In this document: positions 25,625 to 33,220 of the stretch, one piece after another
Layout of the letters: every line of letters begins with the position of its first letter
Position numbering within the stretch: position 1 is the first letter of the stretch
From: Lewinellaceae bacterium
GTDB taxonomy: Bacteria; Bacteroidota; Bacteroidia; Chitinophagales; Saprospiraceae
Length of the DNA: 64,000 nucleotides
Assembly (NCBI GenBank): GCA_020636435.1
Contig: JACJXX010000002.1
Coordinates: 1,612,001-1,676,000, forward strand
Reading direction: 5' to 3'
The notes under the pieces: model-generated
What the model saw: only the letters and a program-made list of their open reading frames with translations
Databases searched by the model: none
Told to the model about the DNA's origin: nothing
Program-made: the position numbers and the translations under genes

Positions 25625-27259
25625 ATGAGTGACAAGCGCAAAGACCCACAAGCTTCCCTGGCCACCCTCCAAAAGGAGGTGGAAACGCTGCTGGACAAGG
25701 CAGAGGAAACGCGGCAACAGCTGGGCGCCACCCGGCGGCAGATTCTGGACGCCCAGCTCCAGGCGAGCCACGAGATGCTGGAACACATTGAAGCGATCAA
25801 CCAGTTTCGGCAGGAGATCAGGGAGATGCTCGTCCAACTGGAAGGTTTTGACCCGGACGACCTGGAAGCCATCCGGTCTATGGGGGAGCAATTGGCCACG
25901 GCGCCGCTTTTCCATCCACAATTCGAGGAATTGCTGGCCCGCAAGGCCAACGCCGCCAACAACGGGCGCAGCTTTGACGAACAACTGCGCGAGCAGGTGC
26001 TGGACCGGCTCGACGAATTCTCCTTCTTCCCGGGCGAGAAGGAAAATACCGCCCACAATGCTGCCGTTAAAAACCTCATCCACGCCGACAAGCTGGCAAA
26101 AACCTGGGAACTGCCCACCTTGTCCAGGCTCCTGCTCAGCCAGGATCCCGCCGCCCGCCTCGATGCCGAGGCGGCCCTGAGCCTGTTCAGCAAATTGAAG
26201 GAAGGCCTGCAGGAATACCTGACCCGCATACGCCGGGAAGATAAAAGCCTGAGGAATTCTACCTTCGGCCGCCACGCCTTCAGCACAGAACCCGACGAAG
26301 GGCTGGACGATTTCCAGGGCCTCCGGGAATTGCTCGAAAAAATGAGGGATGCTTTCGCCGACTCCATCCAGCGAAAAGGCCCTTCCCCCTTGCTGGAAAG
26401 CCTGATAGAAGAATACGGCCTGGATGAAGATGACGAAGAGGAATACGAAGACGAGCTGCTCAGCGCCTTTCTCGACGACATGCTGGATGAATCGGAAGGC
26501 CTCATGTTCAGCGAAGACTTCGGCCCCGATATCGAACCTTTTTTCGATGAGGATGACGACGAAGAGTGGATGGAAGTAGAAAACCCCCGCTTTCCGGTTG
26601 GCAGCTCCGTCCGGGTTACAGCCGACAAAGGGCTGAGCCCGGGGTTTTCCGACATTAATATCAAAGGCTGGCAGGGGCGCGTTGAGGATGCCCTGACCAA
26701 CGGCCAGGAAGTAGTCTACATTGTGGCGCTCGACAGCCCGACCCTTCAGGAATTGCCCGAGCGATTCATCGAATATACCTGTGAAGAAGAGTACGGCAGT
26801 TTCTCCCGCTACGAGTTTGATGAAGAAGACCTGGAACCGGCAGCGCCCCGGGATACCGAAGAGGAAGCCTTCACCACCCAGCGCCAGCTTTTCCACCGCT
26901 TTTTCTGGGGCGATATCCAGGACGACGAACAGGCTGCCCGCATGTACCGGATCATGCTGGCTTCTCCCGCCTCCGAAGATATCGACAACTGGATTGCCTA
27001 CTTCCATAATGAAGTGGAATACCCCTTCCCTGCGGTGGTGGAAGGCCTGGCCTTGCAGCATATAGAGCCGGGCACCGAAATAGAAGTCCTGGGCGTGGAG
27101 GGCATCGACGAAGAAGAGGGCTTCGGCCTCGTCGCTTCCATCAAGAAAGGCCGGGCGATCCTCTCTTACCCGCTTATGGAACTGATGCCGGTCAACGAGC
27201 ATGACCCTAAAGGCCAGCCGCTGCTGGATTATCGGTATTGGGCGGATTTGATGTTGTGA
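25625..27259 (+). CDS. Acidic protein with CcbP-like C-terminal domain
   Basis: 544 residues, no signal peptide, cytoplasmic. Residues 1-90 are helical and probably coiled coil (TLQKEVETLLDKAEETRQQL). Around 270-320 the chain is extremely acidic (DEDDEEEYEDELLSAFLDD, FFDEDDDEEW). A small beta domain follows (FPVGSSVRVTADKGLSPGFS), and the last 110 residues (IDNWIAYFHNEVEYPFPAVV, TEIEVLGVEGIDEEEG, DYRYWADLML) resemble the calcium-binding CcbP family in my recollection. A calcium-buffering role is inference. It starts 15 bp after carB and may be co-transcribed with it; the role in relation to carB is not evident. Confidence 0.55.
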   Translation: MSDKRKDPQASLATLQKEVETLLDKAEETRQQLGATRRQILDAQLQASHEMLEHIEAINQFRQEIREMLVQLEGFDPDDLEAIRSMGEQLATAPLFHPQFEELLARKANAANNGRSFDEQLREQVLDRLDEFSFFPGEKENTAHNAAVKNLIHADKLAKTWELPTLSRLLLSQDPAARLDAEAALSLFSKLKEGLQEYLTRIRREDKSLRNSTFGRHAFSTEPDEGLDDFQGLRELLEKMRDAFADSIQRKGPSPLLESLIEEYGLDEDDEEEYEDELLSAFLDDMLDESEGLMFSEDFGPDIEPFFDEDDDEEWMEVENPRFPVGSSVRVTADKGLSPGFSDINIKGWQGRVEDALTNGQEVVYIVALDSPTLQELPERFIEYTCEEEYGSFSRYEFDEEDLEPAAPRDTEEEAFTTQRQLFHRFFWGDIQDDEQAARMYRIMLASPASEDIDNWIAYFHNEVEYPFPAVVEGLALQHIEPGTEIEVLGVEGIDEEEGFGLVASIKKGRAILSYPLMELMPVNEHDPKGQPLLDYRYWADLML

Positions 27260-27268
27260 GCTTCCACT

Positions 27269-27340
27269 GTGTAAAGGTGTAAATGTGTAAACGTCCATCG
27301 GCACATTCAGCCTACATTTACACGCTTACACGTTTACACC
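27269..27340. repeat. GTGTAAA hairpin repeat, copy C
   Basis: GTGTAAAGGTGTAAATGTGT on the left and TTTACACGCTTACACGTTTA on the right, with a loop of about 25 bp. It lies between convergent genes and the right arm supplies the last codons of the oxidoreductase gene at 27334. Confidence 0.65.
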
Positions 27341-28347
27341 CTCACCACCACCTTGCCGACCGTCTTCCCCGTTTGAAAAAGCAGGATGGCGTCTTTGAGC
27401 TGTTCCAATGAGAAAGTATGGCCGACGTGGGGCTTTCCCAGGTCCATCTGTTCGAGTTCACCCAATAGCTGGTGCAGGAGTTCCGCCCGGTGATACAGCC
27501 AGATGAGGTTGAAGCCGAGCACGCCTTTATTGGATTCGATCATTCGCTGGGGGTCAATCCGGGGGCGGGTGAGGTAGTACCAGGCCAGCTTCAAGTAGTT
27601 GGGGCGGTTGCCGACAGAGGCGTAGCGGGCGGAGCCGTAGACGATCATCCTGCCCTGAGGAGCGAGTTTTTCGTACCCTTCCTGCAATATTTTGCCGCCG
27701 ATGCACTCCATGATGAGGTGGAGTTCCCGGCCATCCAGGGCCTGCTCCAGTTCCAATTTAAAGTTGCTACTGCGAACGATGCCTTTATCATATCCCTCCT
27801 CCCTGAGGAATTCCAGCTTTTGGGCCCTGCCTACGGTGCCAATCGTAAAGGCATCGTACTGCCTGGCGATGCGGTTGGCCCAGATGCCGACCCCTCCGGC
27901 GGCGCTGTGGATGAGCACCGTGTGGCCCTGCCGGATGGCGCCCAGCTCCTTCAAGGCATAGTAGGCGGTGAGTACCTGCACCGGGTAGGCGGCCCCTTCC
28001 TCGAAACTCCAGCCTTGAGGCAGCGGCAGCACATACCGGGCGTCGATATTCAAATGCGTGGCGTAGGCGCCGAAACGGATCACCCCCATCACCTCGTCCC
28101 CTTCCCTCAGGTGGGTGACGCCCGCTCCCACCCTGGCCACCACGCCCGCATATTCCAGCCCCGGAACGAATTCGCCGGCCGGCGTTGCGCTGTACAGGCC
28201 CCAAATGGCGAAAATGTCGGCGAAATTGAGGCCGATGGCCTTTACAGCTATAGTGGCTTCTCCCGGGCCGGGATCGGGCAGTTGTTCTTCGACGAGTTTC
28301 ATTTTGGAAAGGCTTCCGGAATGGAGGCGGTAGGCGTGTCGTAGCAT
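27334..28347 (-). CDS. Zinc-independent quinone-oxidoreductase-like MDR enzyme
   Basis: About 337 residues from ATG 28347 (MLRHAYRLHSGSLSKMKLVE); a TTG five codons upstream is possible but less likely. The N-terminal GroES-like part has AIGLNFADIFAIWGLY and GLEYAGVVARVG; the Rossmann loop for NADPH is LIHSAAGGVGIWANRIA near residue 150. The usual structural-zinc cysteine cluster is absent, as in quinone reductases and VAT-1-like proteins. It probably reduces quinones or enones with NADPH in the cytoplasm; the substrate cannot be read from sequence. Monocistronic and convergent with the acidic protein gene. Confidence 0.85.
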   Translation of the reverse strand: MLRHAYRLHSGSLSKMKLVEEQLPDPGPGEATIAVKAIGLNFADIFAIWGLYSATPAGEFVPGLEYAGVVARVGAGVTHLREGDEVMGVIRFGAYATHLNIDARYVLPLPQGWSFEEGAAYPVQVLTAYYALKELGAIRQGHTVLIHSAAGGVGIWANRIARQYDAFTIGTVGRAQKLEFLREEGYDKGIVRSSNFKLELEQALDGRELHLIMECIGGKILQEGYEKLAPQGRMIVYGSARYASVGNRPNYLKLAWYYLTRPRIDPQRMIESNKGVLGFNLIWLYHRAELLHQLLGELEQMDLGKPHVGHTFSLEQLKDAILLFQTGKTVGKVVVRV

Positions 28348-28422
28348 AATGGCGTTATTCAAATATTAAAAAGAGGTAGCTTCAAGAAATGTTTTTCCTT
28401 TAGAAATAGCCGTGTAAATAGC

Positions 28423-30333
28423 CTATATCTGCCCCAAAATCGACAGCGCCTGCCGGTTCTCCGGGTTGATCTTCAGTACCCGCCCGATCAGTTTTCTCGC
28501 TTCTTCTGTATCCTTCTGCAGCAGCCGCACCGCCGCCTTGTTCAGCAGCGCTTGTTCATAGTCCGGGTCAAGAGCGATGGCTTTTGTGTAAAAATCTTCT
28601 GCTTTCTGAAACTGCCCCTGCAGGACATAAGCATAGCCCAGGTTGGACAGGGCCACGGGCCGTTTGGGGTTTTCCCGGAGCACCCATTCCAGGGTTTCGA
28701 TCGCCTTTGGCAGTTGCTGAAGCTGGATGTAGGCGGCGCCCAGCTTTTCCTGAAAGTCCAGGTTGTAAGGCATGAGCCCGGCGGCGCGTTGGTAAAAGGA
28801 CAGGGCGCGGGGATAGGCACCCAGTTTGTAGAAGGCCTCTCCGGTGCGGTAGGCCGTCCAGCCATCGGGCAGGCTCTGAGGCTGGCGCCCGGCGGCAAGT
28901 TCGGCGATGGCCTCATAATCCTCCCGGGCAAAGTAGTAGTGGATGAGCGTGGGGAACTTATCTTCCAAAGGCTGGGCGGACTGCTCCAGGTAATAATGGG
29001 CGGAATCGAGCATGACCGAAGACTGTACGTACTTATCGTACATGGCGATGTAGCCTCTGGCCATTTCCAGGGGCGTGGCCTTTTCCTTGGACAGGATTTG
29101 CAGGCCCAGAAAACCGGGGTTGCCGGTTGGCACCTCTTCCCGCTCTTTGCCTTTGATGTTATTCCGGCTGATGTAGTGATCGGTGATGTTGACGTGAGGG
29201 ATGTCGATGCTGCCCGAACGGGGCATGTGGCAACCGGAGCAGTCGTCGCCTTCAGCCAGGCGTTCGGCCATGGGCGCCGTGCAGGCCTCTTCCCGCTGTT
29301 GGCCGTGACAGCTGAGGCATGCGTTGTTGTACCGGCCTTTGTCGGTGGCTTCCACGCTCTGGTGCGGGTTGTGGCAGGTAATGCAGGTCATCTCCGACTG
29401 CAGGTAGCAGGGGCTGAGGCGCAGGCGGTCGGCCTGGGAAGCCATGATGAACCGCTCGTGGGAATTGGTGTAGCGGGGCAGGAAGACGTTGAACACCTCC
29501 TGCAGGCGCATGCCAGGTTTGAAGTCGAAGAAATCCTTACCCTCGTTCAGCACGGCGATGCCCTGCAGGTGGCAGCGCTGGCAGAGATCCATCTGCAAAT
29601 CGCGGGGCAGATCGCTGGGCGTGACGATGGTGTAGTCGATGAGCTTCGAGGTATCCACGATGTGGCCCGCCAGTTTTTCCCGGGCGTGCACTTCCCCGGG
29701 GCCATGGCAGCGCTCGCACTCGATGCCCGTCGGCATCTTGCTGTATTTGTTAAGAGAGCCCTCCACGAAATCCGGGAGGTGGTTGTGGCAGGTGATGCAT
29801 TCGGTGGTGAGGAAGCGATCGAAGCGGATGTTGTCTCCCCGGAAGCCGGGCGCCATATCCCAGCGCCCTTCCTGAGTGTAGTAGGTGATGGGCGCCTGAT
29901 AGATATAGCCGTTGAAATCGACGATGTGAGAATTGGTATGTTGCCCGGAGCCCACGATGTAGTCGATGCGCTCCAGGCGCCGGTGCACAGTGTCGCCGCC
30001 TTCCAGCCGGAACTCCAGCACATACATGGCGCTGTCGCGAAAGAATGGTTTGTAGTACAGGTTGGAGGCGGTATCGTAGACCAGGGCGTGGTTGCCGAAA
30101 GTGGCATCGGTCTTCTCCAGCGTCGCCCGGTCAAAGGAGCGGCCCATGCCGGTGTGGATAAAGGTGGCGTGCACGTTGATGTGGCAGGATTTGCAGGTGT
30201 TCATGCCCACGTATTGCACGTCTTTGGCCAGGTTGAGGTATTGGCCGTCGGAGGCGGCTTTGGGCAGCTCCCGGCTGCAGAAGAGGAGCAGGAGGGCGGT
30301 GAGGAGGAGGAAGGTGTAAATAAAGTATCGCAT
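28423..30333 (-). CDS. Seven-heme cytochrome c with TPR domain, probable lipoprotein
   Basis: 636 residues. The N-terminal signal (YTFLLLTALLLLFCSRELPK) contains a lipobox-like LLFC, so the protein is probably lipid-anchored outside the cytoplasm. Seven CxxCH heme motifs are present: CKSCH, CITCH, CERCH, CQRCH, CITCH, CLSCH and CSGCH, between about residues 51 and 375. The last 200 residues are tetratricopeptide repeats (RTGEAFYKLGAYPRALSFYQ, LSNLGYAYVLQGQFQKAEDF). The heme part resembles the multiheme families around cytochrome c554 and NrfA-like folds; its redox partner is unknown. No other respiratory gene is next to it. Confidence 0.85.
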   Translation of the reverse strand: MRYFIYTFLLLTALLLLFCSRELPKAASDGQYLNLAKDVQYVGMNTCKSCHINVHATFIHTGMGRSFDRATLEKTDATFGNHALVYDTASNLYYKPFFRDSAMYVLEFRLEGGDTVHRRLERIDYIVGSGQHTNSHIVDFNGYIYQAPITYYTQEGRWDMAPGFRGDNIRFDRFLTTECITCHNHLPDFVEGSLNKYSKMPTGIECERCHGPGEVHAREKLAGHIVDTSKLIDYTIVTPSDLPRDLQMDLCQRCHLQGIAVLNEGKDFFDFKPGMRLQEVFNVFLPRYTNSHERFIMASQADRLRLSPCYLQSEMTCITCHNPHQSVEATDKGRYNNACLSCHGQQREEACTAPMAERLAEGDDCSGCHMPRSGSIDIPHVNITDHYISRNNIKGKEREEVPTGNPGFLGLQILSKEKATPLEMARGYIAMYDKYVQSSVMLDSAHYYLEQSAQPLEDKFPTLIHYYFAREDYEAIAELAAGRQPQSLPDGWTAYRTGEAFYKLGAYPRALSFYQRAAGLMPYNLDFQEKLGAAYIQLQQLPKAIETLEWVLRENPKRPVALSNLGYAYVLQGQFQKAEDFYTKAIALDPDYEQALLNKAAVRLLQKDTEEARKLIGRVLKINPENRQALSILGQI

Positions 30334-30670
30334 GAACGTATTTCTGTAATTGGATGCCCTGCAAAATTAGGCCGGCAGCCGGTATATGGCAAGAAAGCCA
30401 GTTCCTAATTTAAGTTCAGCTTTCTTTTATTGCAGGCGACGCCCACCTGACTACTTCCCGCCTTCGTTTGGAGTCGTAAAAGAGTTCATATCACACTTGC
30501 AGGAATTTAATCAGATACATTTTGAGGCGACCTGTGTCTAACCTACGGATTTGTCCAAACAAAATATATCGAGCGGGTACTTTAACAACAACACTGTTGG
30601 CAGCAACGCCCAATTTGTTTATCTTTCAACAGCATGTTCTTTCTCTCACGCCCGCTCGACCTGAAAACCG

Positions 30671-30790
30671 ATGACTTTGTTGGAACAAATTGCGCTGCTC
30701 AAAAGAATTGATGCCTTGATCAGGAAAAAAAGCACGGGCCCTCCCAGTCAGCTTGCGGAGAAATTGAATATTTCCCGGTATTTGAAATAA
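30671..30790 (+). pseudogene. Truncated helix-turn-helix gene
   Basis: The 39 codons read MTLLEQIALLKRIDALIRKK and end SQLAEKLNISRYLK. This matches the start of a small Bacteroidota HTH family (recollection), which normally continues with the recognition helix after ISR. Here the frame stops at once. A TTTATCTTTC promoter-like block lies about 50 bp upstream. In another frame the downstream sequence stays open, so the gene appears cut and joined to foreign sequence. Confidence 0.5.
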
Positions 30791-30864
30791 AAGTCACTAA
30801 TGTCATTCAAGAGGGGTGCGATGCGGATGTCAACGGTTTCATTGATGTTTATTTTGAAGGAATA

Positions 30865-31041
30865 ATGACAATTGGTGACCTATTTGGGGTTTCAGACGAT
30901 GATGCAAGAACTCACATTCCGGGAGTACCTGCCCAATGGATACTCCAAAGATACAAAAACAATGAGGGTAGCGCTTGTGGTTGTACGACTCCCTGCTTTA
31001 AACCTTTTGAACATTGGAAAGCTATCAATTGGATAGCCTGA
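30865..31041 (+). pseudogene. Small unrecognised reading frame after the HTH fragment
   Basis: From ATG 30865 the frame encodes 58 residues; without a start codon it is open from about 30712. The product contains DLFGVSDDDARTHIPGVPAQ and a cysteine-rich end (GSACGCTTPCFKPFEHWKAI). I do not recognise it. It could be the tail of a longer gene joined to the HTH fragment by a deletion, or a short peptide gene. The gap 30410-31136 otherwise shows nothing that I can support. Confidence 0.35.
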
Positions 31042-31136
31042 CTATATATATACTCGACTTGGAGTAAGGGTGTGAAAAATTGTTGAAATCTTCAACAGCC
31101 ATAAATTTTGAACCATGACTACTTCGATTGCCCATT

Positions 31137-32420
31137 TCACCCCTCCTCCCCCATCACCTCCTCAATCGTCGGCGCTTTCCACTTCGTGAAGCCAACCGGC
31201 ACCCTTTGCGCCTTCTTCACCGCTTTCCCCGCCCGCTGCTTGTCGTACACCATGGCAAAGGTCATGATGAGGCTGGTGCCGATGATGATGAATAACAAGA
31301 TGCCTGCCTCAAAGCCGGGCACGATGGCCTCTTGGGGAATGGCGTAAAAAAGCAGGATGGTGATCAGGCCCCGGGGGGCGATGAAAAGCTGGGGGATAAG
31401 ATCTCTGCCCAAAAAAATACGCAAAATGACAAAACGGATAGCATATATAGACAAGATGACCAGCCCGCTGATGAGCGCAACATCCAGGTGGAGCAGAGAA
31501 ACCAGGGAAATAGTCAGCCCGAAGATGACAAAAAAGAAGGTGCGCACAACGAAGGCGGTCTCCATGGTAATGATGTGTAGTCCTTCGTATATATTCTTTG
31601 CTTTTTCGAGGTGCAGCCAGCGGCCCAGCCGGCCGCGGAAAAAGAGCGGCATATTGGCAATCACCAGCCCGAACGACAGGATGATGATGAGGGAAGACAG
31701 GTGCATCTTTTTACCCAGCGCATAAAGCAACAACAGTACGGCAATGAGTAGAAAGAGCTTAACCTGGCTGCGGATGTTCTGAAAAATAAACAGAATGAGA
31801 TAGCTGGCCACCAAAGAGATGGCGATGGTCAGCCCCAGGTTGCCAAAGAAACCCGCCACCCCGTTGCCGGCAGCTTCGGAAGCTTCCCACTGGCCCGCAA
31901 GGAAGTAAAAAAGCATAATGCCCAGGATATCCGAAAAGGTGCTTTCATAGATGTGAAATTCCTTTTTTACATTGCCCAACCCCGAGACCGAGGGAATGAT
32001 AATGGCGCTGGAAAGGATAGACAGTGGAGTAGCGTACAGCCAGGCAGTAGCCATATCCATTTCTTTAATGAACTGGTGCAGAATAAGGGCGGCCACCCAG
32101 GTAGAAGCGATCAGGCTGATGAGCGCAATAGCCAGCGCCTTGCCGATCGGCAGTATTTTTTCCGGTTTGAGCTCCAGTTCCAGCGCCGCCTCAAGCACGA
32201 TCATGATCAGGCCGACGATGCCGAGCAATTCCAGGATGGGAAAAAAATCGATGCTGCCCAGCCCGAATGCATCGAGGCCCAGCTTCAGCAATATGCCCAG
32301 GGCAATGAGCATGAGCACGGAAGGCACGTTGGTCTTTCGCGCCAGCTCGCTGAATATAAAGGATAAGATGATGATGGCCGAAGCTTCGATGATCAGGTTG
32401 TATGAGGTCAGTATTTCCAT
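31137..32420 (-). CDS. Cation/proton antiporter (CPA family)
   Basis: 427 residues with about twelve membrane helices. Family-like stretches are LIALGILLKLGLDAFGL and the pattern LELLGIVGLIMIVLEAALEL in the first third, TPLSILSSAIIIPSVSGL, then ESTFSDILGIMLFYFL with an aspartate in a helix as in NhaP/KefB-type exchangers, and FIAPRGLITILLFYAIPQEA near the end. It exchanges Na+ or K+ for protons at the inner membrane; ion choice cannot be read from the sequence. There is no C-terminal TrkA-N nucleotide-binding domain as in full KefB. The gene is monocistronic on the minus strand. Confidence 0.85.
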   Translation of the reverse strand: MEILTSYNLIIEASAIIILSFIFSELARKTNVPSVLMLIALGILLKLGLDAFGLGSIDFFPILELLGIVGLIMIVLEAALELELKPEKILPIGKALAIALISLIASTWVAALILHQFIKEMDMATAWLYATPLSILSSAIIIPSVSGLGNVKKEFHIYESTFSDILGIMLFYFLAGQWEASEAAGNGVAGFFGNLGLTIAISLVASYLILFIFQNIRSQVKLFLLIAVLLLLYALGKKMHLSSLIIILSFGLVIANMPLFFRGRLGRWLHLEKAKNIYEGLHIITMETAFVVRTFFFVIFGLTISLVSLLHLDVALISGLVILSIYAIRFVILRIFLGRDLIPQLFIAPRGLITILLFYAIPQEAIVPGFEAGILLFIIIGTSLIMTFAMVYDKQRAGKAVKKAQRVPVGFTKWKAPTIEEVMGEEG

Positions 32421-32506
32421 TATCCGTCCGTCTTTTTGTTTAGATCGCCATATTTGACGTTATCGTTGGCAATATACTTGCTTTGTAAATAGGGGTATGG
32501 CATACA

Positions 32507-33220
32507 TCACACAACCCTGCAGGAATAGCCCAACTCTTCCAGCAACTGCATCAACTCCCGGAGATGGCCTTCCTGCTTGAGCACCACCCGAAATTCATGG
32601 TGGTTTCCGGCCGTGCCATCGGCTATCCATTCCGGCTTGTGGTTCCAGTCCAGGTAGGGGGTGGTAGCCAGGAGGTCGATCAGCTTTGTAGCAAAGCGGG
32701 CGGGGGGGTCTTCTCCTTCCTGCTGTACCGCCAGGTGATAAACCCCACTCACGTCTTCCCCGGAAAGCAAAGTATACCCCTCGGAAAGCAGGCGCGCATA
32801 GCTGAGGTAATGGCGGCCGTCATCCGCCTGCAGGTAAAGGCCCAGGTTGCCCAGTTTGGACACTACGCCCTGCACGCCGCCGCTGCGCAGTTTTGTCCCG
32901 AAGGTGATGTTATGCCCCAGGCGTATCAACCGCCCGCTCAGGTAATTCCGCAAGTGAGGATAACCTGCCAGGACAAAAACCCCCAGCAACAGAGAATGAA
33001 GGGCTGGGTTTATAAAAACAAAAAAGGCGCTCCAGGCCAGGATGGCCAACGGTTCGTAAAGGAGAAGGGCCGAACGCAATATCCGCCGGGTGGCCGTTAG
33101 CAGGCGGCTGCTAACCGATGACCCGACCACCAGCCGGTAAACCAGGCGGAGCACAAAATAAAAGGCCAGCAGGCCCAGGCCCAGGGACAACAGGCCCAGC
33201 CAGGAAACCCGGTAAGACAT
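32507..33220 (-). CDS. MscS-like membrane protein, partner of the upstream ATPase
   Basis: About 237 residues from ATG 33220 (MSYRVSWLGLLSLGLGLLAF). Two or three N-terminal membrane segments (to about residue 95) are followed by an MscS-type beta domain: LRNYLSGRLIRLGHNITFGT, RSGGVQGVVSKLGNLGLYLQ and HYLSYARLLSEGYTLLSG. A C-terminal soluble part of about 90 residues ends VVLKQEGHLRELMQLLEELG. MscS relatives open under membrane tension; here the fold is shorter than usual. The start overlaps the stop of the ATPase gene as TAATG, which indicates translational coupling. The pair is described under findings. Confidence 0.65.
   Translation of the reverse strand: MSYRVSWLGLLSLGLGLLAFYFVLRLVYRLVVGSSVSSRLLTATRRILRSALLLYEPLAILAWSAFFVFINPALHSLLLGVFVLAGYPHLRNYLSGRLIRLGHNITFGTKLRSGGVQGVVSKLGNLGLYLQADDGRHYLSYARLLSEGYTLLSGEDVSGVYHLAVQQEGEDPPARFATKLIDLLATTPYLDWNHKPEWIADGTAGNHHEFRVVLKQEGHLRELMQLLEELGYSCRVV

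Noticed and set aside
25169..27304. Minus-strand frame of 711 codons opposite the acidic protein and the carB end
   Set aside because: Spans two genes in antisense, no domain, and low-complexity hydrophobic composition that mirrors acidic codons.
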